Below are positions 41,672 through 50,359 of a DNA stretch of 52,745 nt, one piece after another. Positions within the stretch are counted from its first letter, which is position 1; every line of letters begins with the position of its first letter. The translations under genes and the position numbers were made by a program. The stretch is from contig JAAYGU010000080.1 of NCBI GenBank assembly GCA_012727535.1, positions 1 to 52,745 of the forward strand, given 5' to 3'. The notes beneath the pieces were generated by a model. It did no database searches. It was given only the letters and a program-made list of their open reading frames with translations, and was not told where the DNA came from. This DNA comes from Bacillota bacterium (GTDB taxonomy: Bacteria > Bacillota > UBA4882 > UBA10575).

Positions 41672-42659
41672 TGACCGCGGTAACCAACCGGGTTGGGGTA
41701 AGATCAAACGCCGGATTATAAACCTTGACCCCGGCCGGGGCAATCTGCTTCCCCTGAATCTGTGTAACCTCATCCCCACTCCTTTCCTCAATCGGGATTT
41801 GAGCTCCACAGGGAATATTATAATCAATCGTCGAGGTTGGAGCGGCCACATAAAAGGGAAGGCCATGCTCCCGGGCCAGAACCGCTAAAGTATAGGTCCC
41901 GATTTTGTTCACCACATCCCCATTGGCCGCAATCCGGTCTGCCCCGGTTAGTACCGCTTGAATCTTCCCTTGCTGCATAAGATAGCCCGCCATATTATCC
42001 GTGATTAAAGTGACTGGGATCTGCTCTTTCATCAATTCCCAAGTAGTAAGCCGAGCGCCCTGCAGAAGCGGCCTGGTCTCACAGGCCACCACCCCAATCT
42101 TTTTCCCCTGTCGGACCGCTGTCCGGATCACTGCTAAGGCGGTTCCATGGGCTACCGTTGCTAATGCCCCTGTATTACAGATGGTCAAAACGGTCATCCC
42201 GTCAGCTAATAAGGCCGCACCCTGCTCTCCGATTTTTAGATTAGCTTCGATGTCTTCATGGTAGAGCCGCACTGCTTCCTTTTCTAAGGCCTGCGCCAGC
42301 TGTTCCGGCGTAGCCCCAAGCCCGGCCGCCAGCACCTTTTTCATCCGCGCCAACGCCCAAAACAGGTTAACCGCCGTCGGCCGTGTCTCCGCTAGTTCCC
42401 TGAAGACCGGTTCCAAATCAGTAACTAAGTCGCGTTTGCTTGCCAATAATTCGTACGCACCCAAAACCACCCCAAAAGCTGCGGCGACACCAATCGCCGG
42501 CGCACCCCTCACGGCTAATCTCCGGATCGCCTCCGCCACCATCCGATAATCGGTACAGGTTAAATAGACCTCCTCCTCCGGCAGTTTGGTCTGATCAAGC
42601 AGGATTAGTTCTTTATTCTGCCACTGGAGGGCAGAGATGCTCCCGTCCACTGGAATCAC
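41619..42659 (-). CDS. mtnA: methylthioribose-1-phosphate isomerase
   Basis: A 346-residue enzyme that converts methylthioribose-1-phosphate to the ribulose form in methionine salvage. It has VRGAPAIGVAAAFG, the Cys site ICNTGALATVAHGTAL, TDNMAGYLM and GADRIAANGDVVNKIGTY. GTG 42659 overlaps the mtnP stop (GTGA), so translation is coupled. The later salvage genes (mtnB, C, D, E, X) are not in the window. Its 3' end overlaps the ImmA-like gene. Confidence 0.95.
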   Translation of the reverse strand: MIPVDGSISALQWQNKELILLDQTKLPEEEVYLTCTDYRMVAEAIRRLAVRGAPAIGVAAAFGVVLGAYELLASKRDLVTDLEPVFRELAETRPTAVNLFWALARMKKVLAAGLGATPEQLAQALEKEAVRLYHEDIEANLKIGEQGAALLADGMTVLTICNTGALATVAHGTALAVIRTAVRQGKKIGVVACETRPLLQGARLTTWELMKEQIPVTLITDNMAGYLMQQGKIQAVLTGADRIAANGDVVNKIGTYTLAVLAREHGLPFYVAAPTSTIDYNIPCGAQIPIEERSGDEVTQIQGKQIAPAGVKVYNPAFDLTPTRLVTAVITERGLIRREEWEKTRA

Positions 42660-43450
42660 CCTTTAAAAATTCTTTCGGCCGGCGGTGCCATCTCCTGACA
42701 GGCGCAACTTCGCCCCTCAGGAATTATCTCCAAGGCCCGCTTCAACAGTTTCTTCAGACGTTCGCTATTTTCGTCCATGATCGCCACTACTTCCTCATGG
42801 GAGAGCGGACCGGTCGCGATCCCGGCGGCAAAATTAGTGACAATCGACAACGTCGCATAACAGAGCCCGGCCTCCCGTGCTAAAACTACTTCGGGAAGGT
42901 TGGTCATTCCCACTAAATCCCCATCCAATTGGGCAAACATTCGGATCTCGGCGGGCGTTTCGAAGCGTGGTCCTTCGGTACAAACATAAACCCCGCCGTC
43001 GTGGGCTTTAATCTCAAGATCCTCCGCTGCGGTCAGCAGGACTTTTCTCAGTTCCGGACAGTATGGTTCGGTATAGTCCATGTGGACGACCCCGAATTCG
43101 CCACCCTCAAAAAAGGTATGCGGCCGGTTTTTAGTAAAATCAATAAACTGGTCAATGACGACTACCTCGCCCGGTGTCATCTGCGGATTTAAACTCCCTA
43201 CGGCTGCGGTGGCCAGAATCCGCTCCACTCCCAGGCGGCGTAATCCCCAGATATTAGCCAAATAATTAATGCGGTGGGGGGGAACCGAATGATCCGCTCC
43301 ATGACGGGGTAAGAAAGCCACTTTCCTACCGGCAAAAACCCCTACCACCGGGGTAACCATCCCATAGGGGGTTTCGACTTTAATCTCCCGCTTCTCAGTT
43401 AACATCGCCGGGTCGTAGACCCCTGTTCCACCAATAATCGCAATTTCCAT
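42656..43450 (-). CDS. mtnP: methylthioadenosine/methylthioinosine phosphorylase
   Basis: A 264-residue phosphorylase of the MTAP/PNP family. It has IAIIGGTGVYDPAM, FLPRHGADHSVPPHRINY, VCTEGPRFETPAEI and MTNLPEVVLAREAGLCY. The base-recognition loop reads TNFAAG; human MTAP has Asp (TDYD) there, whereas enzymes for 6-oxopurines have Asn. That suggests methylthioinosine or inosine as substrate, in line with mtaD nearby. ATG 43450 is preferred because AGGGGAG is then six bases away; an adjacent ATG is at 43453. Confidence 0.92.
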   Translation of the reverse strand: MEIAIIGGTGVYDPAMLTEKREIKVETPYGMVTPVVGVFAGRKVAFLPRHGADHSVPPHRINYLANIWGLRRLGVERILATAAVGSLNPQMTPGEVVVIDQFIDFTKNRPHTFFEGGEFGVVHMDYTEPYCPELRKVLLTAAEDLEIKAHDGGVYVCTEGPRFETPAEIRMFAQLDGDLVGMTNLPEVVLAREAGLCYATLSIVTNFAAGIATGPLSHEEVVAIMDENSERLKKLLKRALEIIPEGRSCACQEMAPPAERIFKG

Positions 43451-43574
43451 CATGTTCTCCCCTTTTTTGACCACTTTTGACTTCCTCCCTTCATGACCTT
43501 TTATTCCTCCTGTCGCCTTTCTTTCCCCTGTTGGCTGTTTGTGAAGAAAACTGTCAAGGAGGATTCCACTCAGG

Positions 43575-43602
43575 GGGCGGCTCTACTAGCCGCCCTTTCT
43601 TT
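43575..43602 (+). terminator. hairpin with plus-strand T run upstream of mtnP
   Basis: GGGCGGCT / AGCCGCCC with a five-base loop is followed by TTTCTTT on the plus strand. No plus-strand gene precedes it, so it may instead fold in the mtnP leader. A second repeat (AGGGTGAC / GTCACCCT, 43619-43643) overlaps the end of the next gene. Confidence 0.45.
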
Positions 43603-43636
43603 CCTGCTTAAATTATTTAGGGTGACCTTCATCCCG

Positions 43637-43897
43637 TCACCCTTGATATTGATCCTTTCTACTCTGTGCTTTCCGGGTTAGAGAGGACAACCGGAAGAAT
43701 TGGGCGCCTCCTTGGCTGACGCCCCCCTCGTGACGCCTACTGCTAATGATTAACCTTATTCCCAAGAACGCCAGGCAAGTAGCAAAAGCAAACGACCACC
43801 AGCGGTTGGAACGGCCAATCATCATACAAAGGTAGAGTAGTAAACAGATACTGACCGCGCTTATTCCTTTGATGAACGGCGGTAATTTTTTCTCCAT
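43637..43897 (-). CDS. small membrane protein of unknown function
   Basis: An 86-residue protein with two hydrophobic segments (about 10-27 and 34-51) and a charged, Arg-rich C-terminal tail. It starts MEKKLPPFIKGISAV at ATG 43897, with GGAGG nine bases upstream. It follows the pseudokinase-like gene by 85 bp on the same strand. No family is recognised. Confidence 0.55.
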   Translation of the reverse strand: MEKKLPPFIKGISAVSICLLLYLCMMIGRSNRWWSFAFATCLAFLGIRLIISSRRHEGGVSQGGAQFFRLSSLTRKAQSRKDQYQG

Positions 43898-43982
43898 CCT
43901 TAATTACCTCCAGCCTGATCATTCGGTATCAGCGGAAAAAATCCTGCCAAAAATAAAAACCCGGTCTCCCGGGTATCTAAGA

Positions 43983-45368
43983 TCAATCCTCTTCGTTTTC
44001 TTTTTCTTTCTGTCCGTGACGGGCGGTAATTGCCCACCGTTGACCTTTTCTCTCCAAGACCAGCTCTTCCAGGGTCGTGTAGGTCCGCCATTGCTGGCCA
44101 GTCCAGCGGTGCCAAACTAAGCTCACTTCAAGTTGGGTCCAGTTCGGTTTTCTCCTTACTTCACGGACCGCGGTGACTTCAAGCACTGGTTCTCCAAGCA
44201 GCTGAGCAGCAGCCGCAATCCGTTCTTCTTTCGCCGCCACCAGATCGGCCCACAGCTCCGCCCGGGTGAAAAAGGGAGTTCCCGGAAAGGTCGGTGCGGA
44301 AATTTGCGCCAACAGTTCGGCCACCACCTCTGTTGCCTCTGGCGCCCCCCTTTTCATGGGGAATAAAGACATGGCCCCCCAGAGGAGGAGCAATCCCCCA
44401 AGGCCAACCACCACGACCCGTCCCTTCCGCCCAAGGTTCCATCCATATCTATTCTCTACTTTGACGGCCTTCCTCAGCCGCCCCGGCCAGCGGATCCGTA
44501 GGGCCCTGATCTTCTTCAGCCCCCGCCTTCCCCGCTCTCCTTTCTCCGGTTGGGCCGGGTGGACGGGGGACAGGGGTAAGGCCATCTTCACCGTGGACCT
44601 CTCCCAGTACGCCTCCACCTCAGCAGCGGACGGGCGGGCCTCCGGGGCAACCGACAAGAGCCGAACTAGTAGTGCGGACAAGCCTGAAGGCAGTTCCGGA
44701 GAAAAAACAGTGGGCGGTATCACTTCACCTCTAAGCAAGGCTCTGGTTGGCCAACCATTCTCCAATGGATAGGGAAGCTGTCCGGTACAGCACAGATAGA
44801 GCAAAAGTCCGAGGAAGAAGAGGTCCCCTTGTTGGCTCAGTGGTTCTCCGGTAAAGCTCTCTGGTGGGTGGCAACCGGTCAGACCAAGGGGAAGGTTGGT
44901 CAGCGGAGAACTCAAGTAAGTTAAGAGCATCGGATCGGGAGTAAAAACTCCCTCTTCTCCCCAGAAAATCCTTTTCCAGTCCGGTGGGCCCACCACTAAA
45001 CTCAAGGCATGGTACCGGCGGTAAGAGCGGATCAGCGGTTCGATCCGTTGGGTCCTCTCCACTACAGGAAGCCTCCAAAAAGAGGAGGCGAAAAGTGATT
45101 CCCCCGGGACAGCCTTCCACCCAAGCAGGGTCTTTCCTTGATAAATAACCGGTCCCTCTACCTTTAAAAGCCCGGCTGTTGCGGAATAATTGGCTAATAA
45201 TTGGCGGCGCGCTTCCGCCTGGCGCCGGAAAGCGGCCGCTTCCCCGCCCCGTAATTTAGTGGCCAGCGGTTCCCAGCGGTAAACCCCCCCACTTTCTAAA
45301 CTTTTGCCGTAGAAGCAAAAGAGGCCATCCGCACAGCTTTCCCCGGAAAAAAGATATTTATGGGCCAT
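43983..45368 (-). CDS. protein kinase-like membrane protein, probable pseudokinase
   Basis: A 461-residue protein in three parts. The first (to about 260) resembles a Ser/Thr kinase: GDLFFLGLLLYLCCTGQLPY fits the kinase subdomain IX region and PEARPSAAEVEAYW the last helix. However, the ATP Lys motif, HRD loop and DFG loop are not recognisable, so catalysis is unlikely. Next comes an Arg/Lys-rich linker and one membrane helix (about 316-336, VVVVGLGGLLLLWGAMSLF). The C-terminal extracytoplasmic domain (about 350-450) looks like an NTF2-type fold. The start is ATG 45368 with GGGGGT. Its role is unknown. Confidence 0.65.
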   Translation of the reverse strand: MAHKYLFSGESCADGLFCFYGKSLESGGVYRWEPLATKLRGGEAAAFRRQAEARRQLLANYSATAGLLKVEGPVIYQGKTLLGWKAVPGESLFASSFWRLPVVERTQRIEPLIRSYRRYHALSLVVGPPDWKRIFWGEEGVFTPDPMLLTYLSSPLTNLPLGLTGCHPPESFTGEPLSQQGDLFFLGLLLYLCCTGQLPYPLENGWPTRALLRGEVIPPTVFSPELPSGLSALLVRLLSVAPEARPSAAEVEAYWERSTVKMALPLSPVHPAQPEKGERGRRGLKKIRALRIRWPGRLRKAVKVENRYGWNLGRKGRVVVVGLGGLLLLWGAMSLFPMKRGAPEATEVVAELLAQISAPTFPGTPFFTRAELWADLVAAKEERIAAAAQLLGEPVLEVTAVREVRRKPNWTQLEVSLVWHRWTGQQWRTYTTLEELVLERKGQRWAITARHGQKEKENEED

Positions 45369-45472
45369 GGCGTACCCCCAGATTAACTGTCTGAGGATCT
45401 AGAATAACCCAAATTCCAAACAATAATCATTGCCAGGTAAAAAAGGAAGTAGTTAATTTGATTTCTTTAATC

Positions 45473-46234
45473 CTAGAGAACAGACTGCACAGTACTGGTG
45501 AACTTCTCCAAAATCAGGCCGACATCAACGGAGTAAGAGATGTATTTAACTCCCCGCTTAATCCAGTCCTTAGCCGCCGCGGGTGTTTCCACAAAGGTCC
45601 CGATTAACTTCCCCTTTTCCCCGGCTTTTTCGACGATGGAGCGCATCTTAGCAATTAACTCCGGATGGTCTACTTTCCCTGGGATCCCCAAAGATTGTGA
45701 AAGGTCATAAGGGCCAATGAAAAGCACATCAATCCCTTCCACCGCCAAAATAGCATCGAGGTTATTGATCCCTTCAACCCCTTCCAAATGCGCGATGACA
45801 GTCACATTCGCATTCGCATACTGGAAATAATCTGTTTTGGGGAGGCGTGAATACTCCGCCGCCCGCACAAAACGACAGACCCCCCGGTTGCCTTGGGGAT
45901 AATAGCGACACGCCTGCGCCAGTTTTTCCGCTTGTTCTTTGGTGTTAATCGCAGGGACTTGTACCCCATGCGCTCCGATATCTAACGCCCGCAGAATATA
46001 ATGTTCTTCATTTTTCGGCACCCTGATCACAGGACTGATCCTGGCCAATTCGCAAGCGCGGATGGCATTCTGAGCCGATTCAAAACTAAGAGGTCCATGT
46101 TCCAGATCGATAATTGCAAAATCGAAACCGGCCAGCCCGGCCAGTTCATAGATGGCTGGTTCGGCTAGTTTGCAAAAAGGTCCGATTACGACTTCTCTCT
46201 TCCGAAGTTTATGTAGGAGTTTGTTGTTTTGCAT
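45473..46234 (-). CDS. HpcH/HpaI-type aldolase
   Basis: A 253-residue class II (metal-dependent) pyruvate aldolase. Motifs are GFDFAIIDLEHGPLSFE, VIRVPKNEEHYILRALDIGA, HGVQVPAINTKEQAE and LEGVEGINNLDAI, then FIGPYDLSQSLG. These resemble 2-keto-3-deoxy sugar aldolases (GarL, YfaU, HpaI). It would cleave the 2-keto-3-deoxy acid made by the dehydratase upstream into pyruvate and an aldehyde. It is last in the sugar cluster, separated from the reductase gene by a weak hairpin. Confidence 0.9.
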   Translation of the reverse strand: MQNNKLLHKLRKREVVIGPFCKLAEPAIYELAGLAGFDFAIIDLEHGPLSFESAQNAIRACELARISPVIRVPKNEEHYILRALDIGAHGVQVPAINTKEQAEKLAQACRYYPQGNRGVCRFVRAAEYSRLPKTDYFQYANANVTVIAHLEGVEGINNLDAILAVEGIDVLFIGPYDLSQSLGIPGKVDHPELIAKMRSIVEKAGEKGKLIGTFVETPAAAKDWIKRGVKYISYSVDVGLILEKFTSTVQSVL

Positions 46235-46270
46235 CGTCTTCTGTCTTCCCCACTTATCTGTATTGATAGA

Positions 46271-46302
46271 AACAAGACCTGGAAGTACTCCCAGGCCCTG
46301 TT
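46271..46302 (-). terminator. weak terminator between reductase and aldolase genes
   Basis: AACA..CCTGG / CCAGG..TGTT forms a stem 19 bp after the reductase stop. The T run is short, so some readthrough into the aldolase gene is likely. Confidence 0.45.
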
Positions 46303-46321
46303 GGATACCGAGCTATTAATT

Positions 46322-47365
46322 TCACTTCGTCCGATCATTCGCGGCCGTCTCGTAATAATCAAAGGAGGGGCCTAGCTTTTCTTTGAGATGATCGGTAACC
46401 TTGTTCAATTTTTCAACTACTTCCAAAGGTAAAGGTTTTTCAACTGCTTTCACATTGGCTTCAAGTTCTTTGACATTACGGGAACCGGCTAATACGCAAG
46501 TGATGGCCGGATTAGCCATCGCCCATTTGACCGCAATCTCCGGCATAGAGAGCCCACAATCCCGGGCAATTTCACGGATTTCGGCCAGCGCCGCATTGGT
46601 CTCTTCTTCCGCGCCAAATTCACCATGGCGCACTTCCTTACACTTCCGAGCATCAAAGTGCCGGGTCCGTCGTTGCCAGGTTGGTACATCATCCAACGTC
46701 GGATAAATATCGGCTAAAATCCCCTGTAACAGAACCATATACCCAATTACGCCAATACCCTTTTCAGCGCAGTGCGGCAGAATATCGTATTCAATCGCCC
46801 GGCAAAGCAGATTATAAGGAAGTTGGTTAATCGCAATTTCCGTTCCCGTATCCAGAGCTTCTTCCAACTTGTTCGCAGCAAAGTTGCTCACACCGACAAA
46901 ACGGATTTTCCCTTGTTCCTTAAGCTTCCGCAGAGCGGCAAAGGCCTCGTCCACCGCAGGGACCTCAATCTCCTCATCGGTAAAATGGGCGATGGCCTTT
47001 CGGGTAATCGGCCAATGGACCATATACAGATCAATATAGTCCGTTCCCAGCCTTTTTAAGCTTTGTTCGCAATGCCTGACCAAACTATCCGGGCTGGTAT
47101 TGGAAGGACTGATCTTCGTACCAATGATGACCTTATCCCGCGGGACTCCTTTCAGAGCCTGGCCTAAAGATTCCTCACTTTTACCATCGTTATAAGCCTC
47201 GGCCGTATCGAAGTAGTTCACGCCCAAATCGACGGCGGCCCGGACTACCTCATTGACGTCTTTCTGCGCTTGTTCACCCCAGTAATGACCGCCACCAAAG
47301 GCCCAACAACCCAACCCTAATACTCCTAGTTTTAAATCAAATTTTCCACTTTTTCTATATTCCAT
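46322..47365 (-). CDS. aldo/keto reductase
   Basis: A 347-residue NAD(P)H-dependent reductase with a TIM barrel. The catalytic tetrad is visible: Asp in YFDTAEAYNDGKSE with its Tyr, Lys in VIIGTKISP and His in DLYMVHWP. FVGVSNF and the C-terminal CVLAGSRNVKELEAN complete the cofactor site. In this cluster it probably interconverts the aldehyde product and alcohol, or reduces a keto sugar. ATG 47365 is preferred, with GGAG upstream; it follows ilvD/edd by 19 bp. Confidence 0.92.
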   Translation of the reverse strand: MEYRKSGKFDLKLGVLGLGCWAFGGGHYWGEQAQKDVNEVVRAAVDLGVNYFDTAEAYNDGKSEESLGQALKGVPRDKVIIGTKISPSNTSPDSLVRHCEQSLKRLGTDYIDLYMVHWPITRKAIAHFTDEEIEVPAVDEAFAALRKLKEQGKIRFVGVSNFAANKLEEALDTGTEIAINQLPYNLLCRAIEYDILPHCAEKGIGVIGYMVLLQGILADIYPTLDDVPTWQRRTRHFDARKCKEVRHGEFGAEEETNAALAEIREIARDCGLSMPEIAVKWAMANPAITCVLAGSRNVKELEANVKAVEKPLPLEVVEKLNKVTDHLKEKLGPSFDYYETAANDRTK

Positions 47366-47384
47366 GCATCGACGCTCCATTCGC

Positions 47385-49040
47385 TTAATCCCAGAAAATT
47401 GTTGCTCCTTTATCTGCCGAGGAAGTATTTTGTTTGTAAAGCTTCAACCAGCCACTCGCTTCTTTCTCCACTCTGACCCATTCTTGTCTTCTGCGGGCAA
47501 ATTCCTCATCCGAGACCTCGACGTTGAGCTTTCTTTGGGCAATATCAATCTCGACGATGTCCCCGTCTTTGATCAGAGCAATATTACCGCCTTCATAGGC
47601 TTCCGGCGCGACATGCCCGATGGCCAGACCCCCGGTGGCTCCGGAGAAACGGCCGTCCGAGACCAGAGCAATTTTGGTACCCAAACCTTTCCCCAAGACG
47701 GCAGCCATAAACGTCTCCATATGGGGCATGCCCGGCGAACCCTTCGGACCTTCGTAGCGGATAATCACAACATCCCCGGCTACGATCTCGTCTTTCAAAA
47801 TCGCCTGCCACGCCTCATCCTGCGAGTCATACACCTTCGCCGGCCCAGTAAATTTCCAAGCTTCCGGTGCCACTGCGGAAAACTTCACGATCGCGCTTTC
47901 AGTCGCCAAGTTACCTTTTAAGACTGCCAAACCGCCCTGCTCGTTAATGGGGTTTTTGACTTCGCGGATCACTTCTTTATTCTTATTCTCCGCTTTGGCA
48001 ATCTTATCAGCAATCGTGCCGAACATCCCGCGGACCGTCACATCAATCTTCCCGGCCGCTGCCAGCTCTTTCAGAACCGCGCCCAAACCGCCCGCTTGAT
48101 CGAATTCCACCATGGTGTAGGTCGGATGATTCGGATAAATGCTACTGATCACCGGAACCTCCCGGCTGATCTGATCGAAATATTCGGCGGTAATATTGAT
48201 CCCGGCTTGGCGGGCAATCGCTGGAATATGCAAGATCGAATTGGTGGAGCCGCCGGTCGCCATCATATAGCGGACCAAATTTTCAAAATTGGCCTTCGTT
48301 ACCACGCTTAACGGCCGGATCTCCTCCTTCACCAGCTGGACAATTTTGCGAGCTGCTTCCCGGGCCATCTCATGCCATTCCGGGCTTTGTGCCCTAACAC
48401 TGGCGTTCCCATCCGGTGAAAAGCCTAAAATTTCGGCAGCGGCGCACATCGTATTGGCGGTCCCCATAAAGGGGCAGGCCCCCGGGGTCGGACAAGCGTG
48501 CCGCACGACATCCTTATAATCTTCCCGACTCATTTCCCCGGCAATGTAAGCAGCGTAAGCTTGTTTCTGGTGGGTTAAAGTGATCATTTTACCCTTGTGG
48601 GAGCCGGGTGCCATGTAGCCTCCCGTAAAAATAACCGCCGGAATGTTGACCCGCATGATACCCATTAACATTCCCGGGATCACCTTATCGCAGCTTCCCA
48701 GTAAAATCATTCCATCAAGCATGTTTAGTTCAGCGGTTGTTTCCACCTCAGCAGCGATCAGATCACGGCTCGGCAGGGTATAACGATCCCCCGGCGTATT
48801 GGAGCAAATACCATCACAGATCCCCATGACCGGCAATTCCCGGGCCAAACCCCCTGCTTGATTAATCTCCTCTTTAATCGCCTCGATTACCTCTTTGAAA
48901 TGAAAATGCCCCGGGTTCATCTCATTCCACGAATTCACAATCCCAATGACCGGTCGCTCTGCTTCCTCAGCCGATACACCCATGGCGTACAGTAAGGCAT
49001 TGCGATGATCGATTGATTCTTCATTCCATTTACGAATCAT
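47385..49040 (-). CDS. IlvD/Edd family dehydratase, probably a sugar-acid dehydratase
   Basis: A 551-residue iron-sulfur dehydratase. The cluster cysteines and motifs are [30 protein letters not shown] and [43 protein letters not shown] lies near the end (seen as [11 protein letters not shown] and GHVAPEA). True IlvD makes branched-chain keto acids, but no ilv or leu genes are near. Transporter, dehydrogenases and aldolase nearby favour a sugar-acid (xylonate-, arabonate- or gluconate-type) substrate. Both activities are possible. Confidence 0.88.
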   Translation of the reverse strand: MIRKWNEESIDHRNALLYAMGVSAEEAERPVIGIVNSWNEMNPGHFHFKEVIEAIKEEINQAGGLARELPVMGICDGICSNTPGDRYTLPSRDLIAAEVETTAELNMLDGMILLGSCDKVIPGMLMGIMRVNIPAVIFTGGYMAPGSHKGKMITLTHQKQAYAAYIAGEMSREDYKDVVRHACPTPGACPFMGTANTMCAAAEILGFSPDGNASVRAQSPEWHEMAREAARKIVQLVKEEIRPLSVVTKANFENLVRYMMATGGSTNSILHIPAIARQAGINITAEYFDQISREVPVISSIYPNHPTYTMVEFDQAGGLGAVLKELAAAGKIDVTVRGMFGTIADKIAKAENKNKEVIREVKNPINEQGGLAVLKGNLATESAIVKFSAVAPEAWKFTGPAKVYDSQDEAWQAILKDEIVAGDVVIIRYEGPKGSPGMPHMETFMAAVLGKGLGTKIALVSDGRFSGATGGLAIGHVAPEAYEGGNIALIKDGDIVEIDIAQRKLNVEVSDEEFARRRQEWVRVEKEASGWLKLYKQNTSSADKGATIFWD

Positions 49041-49140
49041 CTGTTGATCTCCCTTTCGCTATTTTTTTATGACAATAACCTTCTTGATCAGCTGTAACCT
49101 AAGCAGGGCTTTTTGCGTTGTCTTCTGTTTTATTTGTGGT

Positions 49141-49162
49141 AACGCTTCTCAAAGGAGAAGTT
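49141..49162 (-). repeat. inverted repeat upstream of the dehydratase gene
   Basis: CTTCTC-AAAG-GAGAAG (49145-49160), extended by flanking AAC and GTT, lies 100 bp before the dehydratase start in a 149-bp gap. No T run follows on the minus strand, so an operator or processing site is more likely than a terminator. Confidence 0.4.
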
Positions 49163-49189
49163 ATTCGTTTCAAAGTTCAGCTCAAAGCT

Positions 49190-50308
49190 TTAAAGTAACC
49201 TGCCGTCAAAATCAGGCCTATTCTCCGGCTCCAGCGGGAATTTGATTGGTCGGCGGTCACGATTGGAACGATAAATCGCGGTAAAGATCTCCACCGTCTT
49301 TCGGCCTTCTTCACCATCGATTAATGGTTGCCGATCATTAATAATCGCCTCGATAAAATCTTCAATCTGCCGTTCATGGAAATAAACCATCGGATCAATC
49401 TTCTTAAAAAACTCAGCATCCTCTCGTTTCCATTCTTCACGCAACGCTTCTTCCCCTTTGATCGTCCAAAGATCATTGAAGGGAGGCTCGGTAATACTGG
49501 ACATCCCGGCGATAAACATCGCTCCGCCGTCGGTTTGGACTCCAACCGAGGCACCATTCTCGCCATGGATATGTACCTTACCGTATAAGGCTGGATTCTG
49601 GGAGTTACTGACCACAATATTACCAAAACCGCCGTTCTTAAATCTGATCACAGCTACAGCAGTATCTTCAACTTCGATATACGGATGGTTTAGATTAGCC
49701 CAATATCCGAAAACCTCTTCCACCGGCCCCATATACCATTGTAAAAGATCCAATTGGTGGGGGGCCTGGTTGACTAAAACACCCCCGCCTTCCCCGGCCC
49801 AAGAACCGCGCCAGGGATCACTGCGATAATACGCTTCATCCCGCCAGCCGAGCATAGTTACCATGCCGAGAACCGGCTTTCCAATCTTTCCAGCGTCGAT
49901 CGCCTGCTTGATACGGAGCGAAGGAGGGTAAAACCGCCGTTGACAAATGGTACCAAGCTTGACTCCATTGGCTTTGGCCGCTTCGATGATGGCGTCACAA
50001 TCAGCCAAGGAGGAAGCCAAGGGTTTTTCCACCAAGACATGCATTCCCGCCTGGGCCGCCTGCACCGCTGTCTCAGCATGGGCCGGGTGCGGGGTGCAAA
50101 TAATTACCGCCTCGACCCCGCCTTTGCTGGCCATCTCCTCAATGCTGGCATAAGCTTTAACCCCATACTGCTCAGCAAAGGCCTCTGCTTTGTTGAACGT
50201 CCGGTTGTAAACTGCTGTGAATAAGGAGGTGGGAAGATTTTTTAGGGCTTGGGCGTGCAAATGCGCCCCTTTCCCACACCCGATAATTCCAGTTTTAACT
50301 CTTTCCAT
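49190..50308 (-). CDS. Gfo/Idh/MocA family oxidoreductase
   Basis: A 372-residue NAD(P)-dependent dehydrogenase. The nucleotide-binding motif is TGIIGCGKGAHLHAQAL and the catalytic EKP motif is VLVEKPLASSLADCD. GGGVLVNQAPHQLDLLQWYMG carries the active-site stretch with the conserved His (seen as NQAPHQLDLLQW). Substrate candidates are aldose sugars or inositols. In this cluster it probably oxidises a sugar in the first or second step. The start is ATG 50308 after AGAGGAAAG. Confidence 0.92.
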   Translation of the reverse strand: MERVKTGIIGCGKGAHLHAQALKNLPTSLFTAVYNRTFNKAEAFAEQYGVKAYASIEEMASKGGVEAVIICTPHPAHAETAVQAAQAGMHVLVEKPLASSLADCDAIIEAAKANGVKLGTICQRRFYPPSLRIKQAIDAGKIGKPVLGMVTMLGWRDEAYYRSDPWRGSWAGEGGGVLVNQAPHQLDLLQWYMGPVEEVFGYWANLNHPYIEVEDTAVAVIRFKNGGFGNIVVSNSQNPALYGKVHIHGENGASVGVQTDGGAMFIAGMSSITEPPFNDLWTIKGEEALREEWKREDAEFFKKIDPMVYFHERQIEDFIEAIINDRQPLIDGEEGRKTVEIFTAIYRSNRDRRPIKFPLEPENRPDFDGRLL

Positions 50309-50359
50309 ACTCGCTCTTTCCTCTCAATCTAAATTCGATGAAACGGCGCATCACCATGT

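Noticed and set aside
47364-47921. Open frame of 185 codons on the plus strand over the IlvD/Edd gene
   Set aside because: It is antisense to a well-conserved gene and its composition is that of a reverse-frame shadow.
49135-49165. Catabolite-responsive (cre) site upstream of the dehydratase
   Set aside because: TGGTAACGCTTCTCA resembles cre but has an extra base in the second half and weak palindromy.
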